Below are positions 49,974 to 58,380 of a DNA stretch of 64,000 nt, one piece after another. The notes beneath the pieces are model-generated. The model ran no database searches. It saw only the letters and a list, made by a program, of their open reading frames with translations, and was not told the origin of the DNA. Numbering within the stretch: position 1 is the stretch's first letter; each line of letters starts with the position of its first letter. The position numbers were made by a program, and so were the translations under genes. This DNA is from JAAXIE01 sp965263155. Its GTDB lineage: Bacteria; Chloroflexota; Dehalococcoidia; Lucifugimonadales; JAAXIE01. The stretch is from contig OZ253586.1 of NCBI GenBank assembly GCA_965263155.1, forward strand, positions 1,178,001-1,242,000. The letters run 5' to 3'.

Positions 49974-51044
49974 ATGAAGTTCGGCATGATGTACGAGATT
50001 CAGATACCGGAACCCCACTACCCAGGCATTGAGTACGAACGGTACCACCAAGTGCTGGCACAAGCGGAGTTGGCCGACGAGGTGGGGTTCGATTACTTCT
50101 GGACGGTTGAGCACCATTTCCTGAGGGAGTTCTCCCACTGCTCCGCCCCGGAGGTGCTGTACGGCGCCATCTCCCAGCGCACGAAGCGGATGCGCATCGG
50201 GCACGCTGTGGCGTTGCTTCCCAGCCGCTACAACCATCCCGTCCGCGTGGCGGAGCGGGCTGCTGTGTTGGATATCGTGAGTGATGGCCGGATGGACTTG
50301 GGCACGGGCCGCTCAACCACTCTTATTGAGATGGACGGTTTCGAGGTAGACCCCGAAGACACAAGGGGCCAGTGGGAAGAAGCCATCTCAATGATCCCGC
50401 GCATGTGGACCGAGGACCCCTTCTCCCACGAGGGCCAGTACTATAGCATCCCGCCGCGCTCCGTAATCCCCAAGCCAGTGCAGAAGCCACACCCGCCACT
50501 GTGGGTCGCCTGCAGCCAGCCCGAGAGCTTCCGCTCTGCAGGTGAAATGGGGCTGGGGGTGCTCTGCTTCAACCTAGGCGGGTACTCCCAGATGGAAGAG
50601 CGTGTCGGCCTGTACCGCCAAGGACTGAAGAATGCCAACCCCGTGGGGGCATTCGTCAACCCGCAGGTGGCCGCCCTGTGTGTCACTCACTGTGGTGAGG
50701 ACAACGAGGAGGCGAGACGTGTGGCCGCTCCCGAAGGGGCGTGGTTCGTCCACAAGGCGCTGGAGTTGTACGGGCCGTGGCAGGGACGGAACGTGCCCGA
50801 TTCCTACAAGTTCGCGGTGGATGCGGTACATGATGAACGGGCCCAGAAAACGGCCCAAGACCACTTGGACTCAGGCGCCTTTGCCATGGGCGACCCCGAC
50901 ACTGTGATCAAGGTGCTCAAGGGGTACGAAGCGGCAGGCGTGGACCAGATACTCTGCTTCATGCAGATGGGTAACTTAGCCCACTCCCGAATCATGGATT
51001 CCATAAAGTTGTACGGCAAGTACATCATCCCCTACTTCAAGTAG
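49974..51044 (+). CDS. LLM-class flavin-dependent oxidoreductase
   Basis: The 356-aa protein starts MKFGMMYEIQIPEPHYPGIEYERYHQVLAQAELADEVGFDYFWTVEHHFL, with SRYNHPVRVAERAAVLDIVSDGRMDLGTGRS and PPLWVACSQPESF. This fits the second branch of SAR202-type flavin monooxygenases. ATG 49974 follows GGAGGG by six bases. The SDR gene downstream begins 77 bases after its stop, so the two probably share a transcript. Confidence 0.92.
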   Translation: MKFGMMYEIQIPEPHYPGIEYERYHQVLAQAELADEVGFDYFWTVEHHFLREFSHCSAPEVLYGAISQRTKRMRIGHAVALLPSRYNHPVRVAERAAVLDIVSDGRMDLGTGRSTTLIEMDGFEVDPEDTRGQWEEAISMIPRMWTEDPFSHEGQYYSIPPRSVIPKPVQKPHPPLWVACSQPESFRSAGEMGLGVLCFNLGGYSQMEERVGLYRQGLKNANPVGAFVNPQVAALCVTHCGEDNEEARRVAAPEGAWFVHKALELYGPWQGRNVPDSYKFAVDAVHDERAQKTAQDHLDSGAFAMGDPDTVIKVLKGYEAAGVDQILCFMQMGNLAHSRIMDSIKLYGKYIIPYFK

Positions 51045-51121
51045 AGCGGGCACCAGCCTGTCGTTGCGGCGAAGTCCGAAATCCAACGCGCATCATTACA
51101 TAAGACCACGGAGGTACAACC

Positions 51122-51928
51122 ATGGGTGTACTCGAAGGCAGAGTCGCACTGATCACTGGAGCTGGCTCCGGCATAGGCAAGGGCATACTGCAGCGGTTCG
51201 TGGAGGAAGGCGCTCGGGCGATGGTGGTTGAGCGCATGGCCGACAGAGTCGACCAGCTACGCAGCGAGTTCGGGGAGGAAGTGGCTGTCTTCCACGGCGA
51301 TGTCTCCCGGTTGCAAGACAACAAGGCAGCCGTGGCTGAGGCGCTGCGCGCTTTCGGTAAGCTCGACATCTTCGTCGGCAACGCTGGCATATTCGACCAG
51401 TTCATCACCATGGCCGACTTTCCTGAGGACAAGCTGGGCGATGCCTTCGACGAGCAGTTCGCCGTCAACGTCAAGGGCGCTCTGTTCGGGGCCAAAGCCA
51501 CCCACGAGGAGCTGGCCAAGACCCAAGGTTGCATGGTGTTCACCGCCTCCGTGGCCAGCTTCAACTCCGGTGGAGGAGGGGTCCTGTACACCGCGTCCAA
51601 GCATGCCGTGCTGGGGATAATACGCCAGTTGGCGTCTGAACTCGCCCCCGACGTTCGTGTCAACGGTGTAGCCCCCGGTGGTGTGGCCACTGACCTGCGG
51701 GGCTTGGAGACGCTGGACCAACATCTCACGTCCCACTCCTCCCGCCCGGAGAACGTGGAACGCGTCCGCGCCAACGCCCCGATGCAGAAGGCCCTTTACC
51801 CCGATGACTTGGTAGGCTCCTACCTCTTCCTAGCCTGCAAGGAGCTGTCAGGCACCGTCACCGGCACCACCATACTCAACGATTCCGGCAGTTCGCTGCG
51901 AGTGAGGAGGCCGGTGCCCACGGTCTAA
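51122..51928 (+). CDS. cis-Dihydrodiol dehydrogenase (BphB/HcaB-like SDR)
   Basis: The 268-aa short-chain dehydrogenase has the cofactor motif GAGSGIG (13-19), VGNAGIFD and a Ser143-Tyr156-Lys160 triad, offset by one from S142-Y155-K159 of BphB. Segments FDEQFAVNVKGALFGAKA, LYTASKHAVLGIIRQLASELAPDVRVNGVAPGGVATDLRG and the two-residue loop pattern match biphenyl-2,3-dihydrodiol dehydrogenases more closely than generic SDRs. It would re-aromatise the product of the ring dioxygenases encoded on either side. ATG 51122 lies seven bases after GGAGG. Confidence 0.85.
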   Translation: MGVLEGRVALITGAGSGIGKGILQRFVEEGARAMVVERMADRVDQLRSEFGEEVAVFHGDVSRLQDNKAAVAEALRAFGKLDIFVGNAGIFDQFITMADFPEDKLGDAFDEQFAVNVKGALFGAKATHEELAKTQGCMVFTASVASFNSGGGGVLYTASKHAVLGIIRQLASELAPDVRVNGVAPGGVATDLRGLETLDQHLTSHSSRPENVERVRANAPMQKALYPDDLVGSYLFLACKELSGTVTGTTILNDSGSSLRVRRPVPTV

Positions 51929-51939
51929 GACGGTCTAAG

Positions 51940-52169
51940 TCAGAGAGACTGAACGTCTTCTAGCATATGCTCTAGCGTCATGAGTCGAAGCCGAACTGAT
52001 TTGAGGTACTTGGAATGTAGCGGTTGTGGCACGACTAGACGAACCCCAGCCTCTTGCATTTGATTGAACTGATTCTCCGATACCCCTTCTTGCAGGGTTA
52101 GGAGGTGCTTGCGCGAACTCAGTCAGGCTCAGTCAAGACTTGTAGCCACGAGAAAGACTGACGTGACAT
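51940..52169 (-). pseudogene. Decayed C-terminus of an EcoRII-type restriction endonuclease
   Basis: Too short for ordinary ORF detection. The minus-strand frame ending at TGA 51940 reads SRKHLLTLQEGVSENQFNQM, QEAGVRLVVPQPLHSKYLKS and a helical VRLRLMTLEHMLEDVQSL end, the conserved C-terminal block of EcoRII-C nucleases (KHLLTLxxGIS...LVVP...Y). Upstream it hits a stop at 52123-52125; in another frame FSWLQVLTEPD (from about 52160) resembles the preceding RWRQVLxEA motif. So at least one frameshift is present and the catalytic part is gone. Confidence 0.6.
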
Positions 52170-52175
52170 TTCTAG

Positions 52176-52943
52176 TTAGTTCTGGAAGATATGTTCCCTG
52201 TGGAACGCTAGAAACTCTTCTCCGATGCCGAATTTTTGCGGTAGATGGATCTGCCTCCCCTCGTAATGTCTGATAGAAGTCGCGAAGAAGGCATCATCTT
52301 TTGCAGGATGATTAGCGGATACTCTAACAGTCATATTGTCATTTATGGTAATGAGGCCTATATCAAACGCGCGGTCATGCAGAGCTGACAGCGCTAAACC
52401 ATTTCTGGGATTCAACCTATGCTGTTTGTCTTGACGCCAAGGCACGATGTGGCTCGCTACCAACAGGGACGTCACCGATAAACCGGTGATGCAGCACCTT
52501 TGACCGTAGGCGTTCAGGACCGCAGCACGAAAGAAGCTTTGGCCAATGCGCTCCTTAGACTGTACTATCTTATCTTCTCCACTATGATCTGTGGCTTCGT
52601 CCTCTAGTGTACCGCTAGTTGGTAGGACTTGTCCGAGCGCTTCCATGTAGGCCGTCTCGCACTCTGCTGGAAAGTTTGCCGAGTTGCTTTCCATTTCCAA
52701 CCACATTCCACGGTCCGCGGCGGACGCGCCTCTTAGGCCAGTGCGCCCAGTGGACGTGATGACGGGGTCCAGACTAGCAATGTTGGTGAGTTTCATTGCC
52801 AGCGAAGAGGCCGAACGGCCAATCGTGGCCGCAAGTCGGACAATATCAGGGTTTCCTCTATGTAACCTACCGAAAGGCAACCGGCTGTATAGTGCGAACG
52901 CAACAAGTAATTGCTGTCGGGTCCAAGGCAATCCGGTTGCCAT
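52176..52943 (-). CDS. HNH endonuclease (HNH_2 type), probable restriction enzyme
   Basis: The roughly 255-aa protein has an N-terminal domain (LPWTRQQLLVAFALYSRLPFGRLHRGNPDIVRLAATIGRS) and a C-terminal HNH domain: GQRCCITGLSVTSLLVASHIVPWRQDKQHRLNPRNGLALSALHDRAFDIG. The catalytic His lies in SHIVPW, with Asn and His in NPRNGL...LHDRAFD. ATG 52943 (MATGLPWTRQQ) is better spaced from GAGGA than ATG 52952. It lies between the EcoRII-like remnant and an unknown gene, all minus-strand. No methyltransferase is adjacent. Confidence 0.85.
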   Translation of the reverse strand: MATGLPWTRQQLLVAFALYSRLPFGRLHRGNPDIVRLAATIGRSASSLAMKLTNIASLDPVITSTGRTGLRGASAADRGMWLEMESNSANFPAECETAYMEALGQVLPTSGTLEDEATDHSGEDKIVQSKERIGQSFFRAAVLNAYGQRCCITGLSVTSLLVASHIVPWRQDKQHRLNPRNGLALSALHDRAFDIGLITINDNMTVRVSANHPAKDDAFFATSIRHYEGRQIHLPQKFGIGEEFLAFHREHIFQN

Positions 52944-52973
52944 ATTCAACATTCCTCAAGTAGCGGCCGGGGC

Positions 52974-53540
52974 TCAGCGAAATGACTCCAGTGCTTCGAC
53001 ATTCGGTCCAATGGCCCACCAAGGTGCGTCAGGGCACCAAGTCTCAGAGGAAACCTCCCAGCTGCAGGTATATCGTTCGTTTAAGTCGATATAGCTGTCG
53101 TGGTTGGGATATGGTAGCCCCCAGAGGTACTCGTCGGTAAGGACAACCGTGCCATCGGGCCCAAAGTGTGCCAAAGTGTTGCCGTCGTGGCTGCTCTGTT
53201 CTACCGCTACTCTGCCTTGTGCTAAGAGTATTCTCAAGCGATCATTGGAACCGGCCAGGCTACTTTCGGGAACGACGATGTCCTTGTTTAAAGCTGTACT
53301 CCAAGAGAGCCCAAATGAACCGACCTTCGGGGTCTGTTGAGAGAAGTGAATGTCTAGTATCCCATTTGGATTGAATCCGTATTTCCCGCCGTAGTAAGTT
53401 CGCTCGGCCCAAGTCATAGAGTTCCAATGCCATATCACAGACCTGAGGCCGACAAGTTCATTGGAATACTCGTCCGTGAGCAGGATCCAGCCTTGGTCAA
53501 TCAGTTGTTGAATGGTTTTGCCGTGGAGCGATTCGGACAT
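52974..53540 (-). CDS. Hypothetical protein upstream of the HNH gene
   Basis: From ATG 53540 (MSESLHGKTIQQLID) the product is 188 aa, rich in Trp, Tyr and Asp (VIWHWNSMTWAERTYYGGKY, CSWEVSSETWCPDAPWWAIG). It contains a repeated LLTDEYSNELVGL/VLTDEYLWGLPYP theme. It ends about 30 bases before the HNH gene start and is probably co-transcribed. No family is recognised; a defence- or phage-related role is only suggested by context. Confidence 0.6.
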   Translation of the reverse strand: MSESLHGKTIQQLIDQGWILLTDEYSNELVGLRSVIWHWNSMTWAERTYYGGKYGFNPNGILDIHFSQQTPKVGSFGLSWSTALNKDIVVPESSLAGSNDRLRILLAQGRVAVEQSSHDGNTLAHFGPDGTVVLTDEYLWGLPYPNHDSYIDLNERYTCSWEVSSETWCPDAPWWAIGPNVEALESFR

Positions 53541-53555
53541 TGTGCAGCCTCTCAA

Positions 53556-54275
53556 TATTAGCTACCTCAAAGAAGGTGCACTCCGTGATCCGCATCGGAA
53601 CCCACCTGCTTGATCAAACCATCCTTCTTGCCCAGGGCGGCGGTGGAGAAGGGCTGGCGGTGTAAGCCGACGAGGAGGACGTTATGGTGAGGTAAGTATC
53701 CTGCGACAACCCTTGTCGATGTTCGTGGCTATTACATGAACCAAGTCATTGAAAAAGTTAGGTCAATAGGTCTTAAGAAGTCCCGGTCGCTGGTTAAGAC
53801 ACTTCCTTAGTGGAAGCAGCAGACTGTACCGAAGCGGGCGTATTATTCATGCTAGTAACCGTATCTACAACTTACGTAACATTGACTTTGTATATCTGCT
53901 TCGATTGGCACTTTTGATGCTAGGGATATGGCGAAGATGTGTCAACACGGAGATGTCATAAGCAGGCCCCTCGATTACCACAGTCTCGCGCGGTTTTGCG
54001 TTCTGCCTCGCCTAAGCGAAGTGGAGTCGAGGGGAGAGAGGCTCCTGGGACAAGACAACTCACTCGCTAGGCCCCATCCGTCGACTGCGTAGGTCGTCGG
54101 GTTGGCCGCGCCATCGTGCTTCGCTCGGGACCACGGGAACTCGAGGTACCGCTGATAATCGACAGGCCCTGCGGGTTGCGCCTACGCCTTGACAACCCCA
54201 AGGGGGCGTGCTACACCCCTTTGTGAGTAAGGTCACTGTTTAGGGGCTTCCAGCACATTCGGCGGAGGTGGGATT
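53556..54275. other. 720-bp gap before oxygenase set 3
   Basis: No coding frame with protein character is visible. Two REP-like palindromic stretches are present: CCTCGCCTAAGCGAAGTGGA with GTCGAGG around 54008-54036, and a CGTGCTTCGCTCGGGACCAC stretch near 54115-54135. Local AT-rich DNA near 53740-53930 is unlike its neighbours in composition. The last 40 bases contain GGAGGTGGGATT, the ribosome-binding site of the oxygenase gene. Confidence 0.55.
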
Positions 54276-55556
54276 GTGGCTACCGAAGTCAGGGGATTGG
54301 TCAATTCGCAGGACGGGCTGATAGATCGGCGCATCTTTAACGACGAGGAGATTTATCGGCAGGAGTTAGAGCAAATTTTTGCCCGCTCTTGGCTCTTCCT
54401 TTGTCATGAAAGCCAGGTGGCCCAACCGGGGGACTTCTTCTCCACCTACATGGGAGAGGACCCGGTGTTGGTCGTCCGCGACTCCACCGGCAAGATTGGG
54501 GCCTTCCTCAACGTATGCCGCCACCGAGGGAATCGGGTGTGCCGCGCCGACGCGGGCAATGCCTCGGCTTTTGTCTGCGCCTACCATGGCTGGACCTATG
54601 GCACCGATGGCAAGCTCATCGCCGTGCCCAGCCTGAAAGAGGCCTACTACGACGAACTGGACACCTCCAAGTGGGGGCTTGTCCCAGTGGCCAAGCTGGA
54701 GATGTACAAGGGGCTGGTGTTCGCCACCTTCGACGCGCAGGCTCCGTCCCTGCTGGACTACCTCGGGGAGGCTACTTGGTACTTGGACAACTTCTTTGAC
54801 AGGCGCGAGGGCGGGGTCGAGGTTTTCGGTGGCATGTTCAAGTGGACCATACCCTGCAACTGGAAGTTCGCCGCCGAGAATTTCGGTGGCGACGCCTACC
54901 ACGTGGGCTGGAGCCACCTCTCAGCAATAAGGAACTCTTTCGCGAGCAGCAGAGCCATTGAGCCCCAGACGGGTGGGTCCATCGTGGCCGCTGGACCCGC
55001 CCACATGATTTGCTTCGGCCCTGACGACGACCCTAGTCCGCCCATACCTGCTCTGGTCCAGTACGAGGCGGAGGTCAAGCAGGAAATCAGGGACCGCTTG
55101 GGACCGCGCCGGGACCTGCTCAACCCCTTCGCCGCTACCATCTTCCCCAACTTCTCCATGCTGCGGGCAGGATCGCGCACCTTCCGCGTGTGGCACCCCA
55201 AGGGGCCCGACAAGGTGGAGGTAACGGCCTGGGCCTTCAGCGACAAGACCGCCCCAGCTGAAATCAAAGAAATCATCCGCTTGGGAGCCATAAGGGGATT
55301 CAGCCCCTCGGGCACCTTTGAGCAGGACGACATGGACAACTGGCAGGAGTGCACCGTCACCGCTCGTGGGCCGGTATCCCGGCGCATACCCTTGAACAAC
55401 CAGATGGGCATCGGCCACGACTCCTTCAACGAAGACCTGATGTCGTGGACAAGCGACTTCCGCATGAGCGAGAACACCCACCGCCGCTTCTATGCCCGGT
55501 GGGCCCGATTCATGGAGGCCAACAGCTGGGCCGACATTGAGACCAACATACCCTGA
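54276..55556 (+). CDS. Rieske ring-hydroxylating dioxygenase alpha subunit (set 3)
   Basis: The 426-aa oxygenase has Rieske ligands Cys81, His83 (CRHRG) and Cys101, His104 (CAYHGW). The iron ligands are His209 and His214 (GGDAYHVGWSH) with Asp351/352 (FEQDDMDNW). The DAYHVGWSH and EQDD motifs place it with naphthalene/biphenyl-type (toluene/biphenyl clan) alpha subunits. It is clearly related to set 1 but with the canonical H-x4-H spacing. GTG 54276 follows GGAGG by six to seven bases. Its beta subunit begins 47 bases downstream. Confidence 0.93.
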   Translation: MATEVRGLVNSQDGLIDRRIFNDEEIYRQELEQIFARSWLFLCHESQVAQPGDFFSTYMGEDPVLVVRDSTGKIGAFLNVCRHRGNRVCRADAGNASAFVCAYHGWTYGTDGKLIAVPSLKEAYYDELDTSKWGLVPVAKLEMYKGLVFATFDAQAPSLLDYLGEATWYLDNFFDRREGGVEVFGGMFKWTIPCNWKFAAENFGGDAYHVGWSHLSAIRNSFASSRAIEPQTGGSIVAAGPAHMICFGPDDDPSPPIPALVQYEAEVKQEIRDRLGPRRDLLNPFAATIFPNFSMLRAGSRTFRVWHPKGPDKVEVTAWAFSDKTAPAEIKEIIRLGAIRGFSPSGTFEQDDMDNWQECTVTARGPVSRRIPLNNQMGIGHDSFNEDLMSWTSDFRMSENTHRRFYARWARFMEANSWADIETNIP

Positions 55557-55603
55557 TCATCCAAGAATTCCACTAGAGACTCGACCAAAGGGAGGCGGCT
55601 GCC

Positions 55604-56146
55604 ATGGACCAAGACACCGTACGCAATATAGAGCAGTTCATGTATCAGGAGGCGCGCCTTCTGGACACCCGGCGCCTGCACGATTGGCTAGAGCTCTGGA
55701 CTGAGGACGCCCACTACTGGGTGCCGGTGCGCACCACCCGCTACCCGCGCATCAGCAAGGCCATTTCCATCGCCGACCAAGATCGCTACATCGAAGACGA
55801 GATTTCCAAAGAGGACGAGTTGGCCATCCTTGATGAGGACAAGGACAGCTTGGAGCGGCGTGTGGCCCGCTTGGATACCGGCATGGCGTGGGCCGAGGAC
55901 CCGCCTTCCCGCACGAGGCACCTGATCACGAACATCGAGGTGCACGAGACCGATAAGAGCGACGAGGTGAAGGTATTCTCCAACTTCCTCATGTACCGCA
56001 CTCGTGGCGAGACGGAGCAGGACTTCTACGTGGGCTGCCGGGAAGACACGCTGCGCAGGGACGGCGACTCGTGGAAGATCTCCCGTCGCAAGGCCGTTCT
56101 GGACCAGAACGTCCTGTTGGCCAAGAACGTCAGCAACTTCTTCTAG
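55604..56146 (+). CDS. Ring-hydroxylating dioxygenase beta subunit (set 3)
   Basis: The 180-aa small subunit has TVRNIEQFMYQEARLLDTRRLHDWLELWTEDAHYWVPVRTTRYPR, SRTRHLITNIEV, TRGETEQDFYVGCREDTLRRDGDSWKISRRKAVLDQNVL. GGGAGGCGG precedes the ATG. It resembles the set 1 beta subunit in its C-terminal LDQNVLxAKNxxxFF ending. Confidence 0.92.
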   Translation: MDQDTVRNIEQFMYQEARLLDTRRLHDWLELWTEDAHYWVPVRTTRYPRISKAISIADQDRYIEDEISKEDELAILDEDKDSLERRVARLDTGMAWAEDPPSRTRHLITNIEVHETDKSDEVKVFSNFLMYRTRGETEQDFYVGCREDTLRRDGDSWKISRRKAVLDQNVLLAKNVSNFF

Positions 56147-56196
56147 GGGATACGTACCTCGTAAGGTTGGAAGTAGGGGCGATTCGCGAATCGCCC

Positions 56197-56862
56197 CTAC
56201 TGTGTGACCAGCTTCTTCAATAGCCTCGCGCTGCTGTGCGGGGCCGACAGTACCGGAACCTGCGACTTTGCTGCTACCTGTGCGTATGCTGCGGCGAATG
56301 AAAACTGCCCCAGCACCACCAAGTCCACTTCTGGGGCCAGCTTCTCCACCTCTTCCAGCAGACGGCGCTCCAGACCAAGCACGCCCTCGGTGCGTATCAC
56401 GGGGATGAGGTCCTCGGCTAGGGCGAAGTGTGGCTCCAGTTCAATGCCTCGCTCCCTAGCAGACCGCCTCAGGTAGTATTCAGCGTCCCTCAGCGTGGCG
56501 GGCACCGATGCGATGACGCCTACGCGACTGCCGAGGTTCAGTGCTTCCTCCACCACCGGGCCATAGGACGACACCACCGGCACATCCACCAAGTCGCAGG
56601 CCGAGTCCACCACCGGCGCGTAGACGGAGCAGGCCAGGCCAACGGCGTTGGCGCCATGCTCGGCCCCGTAGCAGATAAGTCCGCTCATGCGCCGCCTGAG
56701 GGCAGGGGTGATGTGGTCATCGAAATCCAGGAACAACCCCTCATCCAGCAGGTTGACCACCTCGGCCACGGGGAACACCTCGCCGAAAGCCGTATTCACT
56801 GGAGGTATGGACTCGGCAATGGCGTGAATCATGACGACACGCATGGTCACTTGATACCTCAA
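56197..56862 (-). CDS. Aspartate/glutamate racemase-family protein
   Basis: The 221-aa protein of the Asp/Glu/hydantoin racemase superfamily also relates to maleate isomerase and arylmalonate decarboxylase. The first catalytic Cys is present (Cys78 in VGLACSVYAP). The second position, normally Cys in racemases, reads LGQFSFAA (about 184-191) without Cys. Two-Cys racemisation is therefore unlikely; a single-Cys decarboxylase or isomerase reaction is possible. An ATG six codons in (MRVVMIHAIAES) is an alternative start. Confidence 0.8.
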   Translation of the reverse strand: MRYQVTMRVVMIHAIAESIPPVNTAFGEVFPVAEVVNLLDEGLFLDFDDHITPALRRRMSGLICYGAEHGANAVGLACSVYAPVVDSACDLVDVPVVSSYGPVVEEALNLGSRVGVIASVPATLRDAEYYLRRSARERGIELEPHFALAEDLIPVIRTEGVLGLERRLLEEVEKLAPEVDLVVLGQFSFAAAYAQVAAKSQVPVLSAPHSSARLLKKLVTQ

Positions 56863-56920
56863 GAAAAGTCGCTTTGGGGACCTAGACGACCGGGCTAAGG
56901 CTGACTCAGGGGTGGCTGTG

Positions 56921-57613
56921 CTAGACGCCTAGGTAGCTGCGCTTGATCTCCTCGTTCTCCCACAGCTCCCGAGGAGACGACTCGTATACTATCCTGCCCT
57001 TGGTCATCACGTAAACATGGTCTGCGAGTCTCAACGCAAAGGGCAGGTTCTGCTCCACCAGAAGAATGGAGAGCCCCTCTTCCTTCAGTTGCTGCACGGT
57101 ACGACCCAGTTCCTGCACTAGCAGCGGGGCTAGCCCTTCAGTGGGTTCGTCCATCAGCAGGAATTCAGGATTTCTGACCAAGGCGCGGGCGCTGGCCAAC
57201 ATCTGCTGCTCGCCACCGCTGAGGCGGTTGCCCCGGTGGCGTATGCGGTCCTCCAGCCGCGGGAAAACCGAGAACACCCGCTGCATGTCCCAGCCTCCGC
57301 TCCGCGGTTGGGAAGCGATGGAGAGATTCTCTCTGACGTCCAAAGACGGAAAGATGCGCCTGCCTTGGGGGACCAGCCCCATGCCCATTTGGGCGATTTT
57401 CTGGGCCGGCAGGCTAGTGATGTCATTGTCCTTGAACTTAATGGTGCCCCTTCGAGCAGGAGTGAATCCCATGATAGAGCGTATCAGCGTAGTCTTACCC
57501 ACACCGTTCCGGCCCAACAGGGCTACCACGGACCCTTTTTCAACGTTCAGGGACATGCCCTGCAGTACGTAGCTGTCGCCATAGTAAGTGTGGACGTCGT
57601 CGATCTCCAGCAT
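56921..57613 (-). CDS. livF: Branched-chain-type ABC transporter ATP-binding protein LivF
   Basis: The 230-aa ATPase has Walker A GRNGVGKT (34-41), the signature LSGGEQQ (131-137), Walker B FLLMDE (151-156) and the LivF-typical PTEGLAPLLV ending to the catalytic core. It pairs with LivG to drive import. The start overlaps the livG stop by one base. It is the last gene of a livK-H-M-G-F operon. Confidence 0.93.
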   Translation of the reverse strand: MLEIDDVHTYYGDSYVLQGMSLNVEKGSVVALLGRNGVGKTTLIRSIMGFTPARRGTIKFKDNDITSLPAQKIAQMGMGLVPQGRRIFPSLDVRENLSIASQPRSGGWDMQRVFSVFPRLEDRIRHRGNRLSGGEQQMLASARALVRNPEFLLMDEPTEGLAPLLVQELGRTVQQLKEEGLSILLVEQNLPFALRLADHVYVMTKGRIVYESSPRELWENEEIKRSYLGV

Positions 57614-58380
57614 CAGGTGAAAAGCTCTTCTCCGGCCGTACCTAAGTATATGTCGGTCACATTCTGGTCGGCCTGAATCTCTTGAGGCGTTCCCTCAGCT
57701 AGAAACTGCCCCATGTGCAGCACCGTGATGCGGTCCACCAAGTCGAAAACCACGTCCATGTCGTGCTCAATCAGCAGGATCGACATGTCCCGTGGCAGGT
57801 TCCTTATCAGCTGCGTCACTGTCTGCGTCTCAGCCGTCGAGAGGCCGGCGGTGGGCTCGTCCAACAATAGCACTTGAGGGTCGCCTGCCAAGGCCATCAG
57901 AATCTCCACTTGGCGCTGCTCACCGTAAGAAAGGTTACGAACAATTGAGTCCTGTTCCTCCGTGAGGCCCCATGTATCAAGCATCTCGTGAACTTTCTCG
58001 TACAAGGAGCGGTACGAGGTGCGTGGCCTGTGCATTGCCAGCTTCATGGGGCGGTGGGCCTGTATAGCGAGCAGCACGTTGTCCAGCACACTCAGGCTGG
58101 GGAAGAGGTTGGTCACCTGGTAGGTGCGGGACATGCCCAGCAGCGCCCTCCGGTGGGCAGGCAGACTGGTGATGTCGCGACCGAACAGGTGCACGCGCCC
58201 AGAGGATGGGGGCATGGTCCCACTCACGATATGGAACAGGGTGGTCTTGCCAGCACCGTTGGGGCCGATGATAGCGCGGCGCTCTCCCGGCTCTACCGAC
58301 AAGTTGATTGAGAGCAACGCCTGCAGCGAGCCGAAGTTGCGGGAGACGTCTTCCACTCTTAGAGACGGTTGTGAGCTCAT
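57613..58380 (-). CDS. livG: Branched-chain-type ABC transporter ATP-binding protein LivG
   Basis: The 255-aa ATPase has Walker A GPNGAGKT (39-46), the LivG-typical signature LSYGEQRQVEI (150-160), Walker B VLLLDE (170-175) and the N-terminal RNFGSLQALLSINLSVEPGERRAIIG. It is coupled to livM by a four-base overlap and to livF by one base. Confidence 0.93.
   Translation of the reverse strand: MSSQPSLRVEDVSRNFGSLQALLSINLSVEPGERRAIIGPNGAGKTTLFHIVSGTMPPSSGRVHLFGRDITSLPAHRRALLGMSRTYQVTNLFPSLSVLDNVLLAIQAHRPMKLAMHRPRTSYRSLYEKVHEMLDTWGLTEEQDSIVRNLSYGEQRQVEILMALAGDPQVLLLDEPTAGLSTAETQTVTQLIRNLPRDMSILLIEHDMDVVFDLVDRITVLHMGQFLAEGTPQEIQADQNVTDIYLGTAGEELFT

Noticed and set aside
53990..54200. Structured RNA (tmRNA or RNase P-like)
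   Set aside because: No conserved tmRNA end, tag frame or RNase P core motif could be found; the palindromes resemble REP-type repeats.
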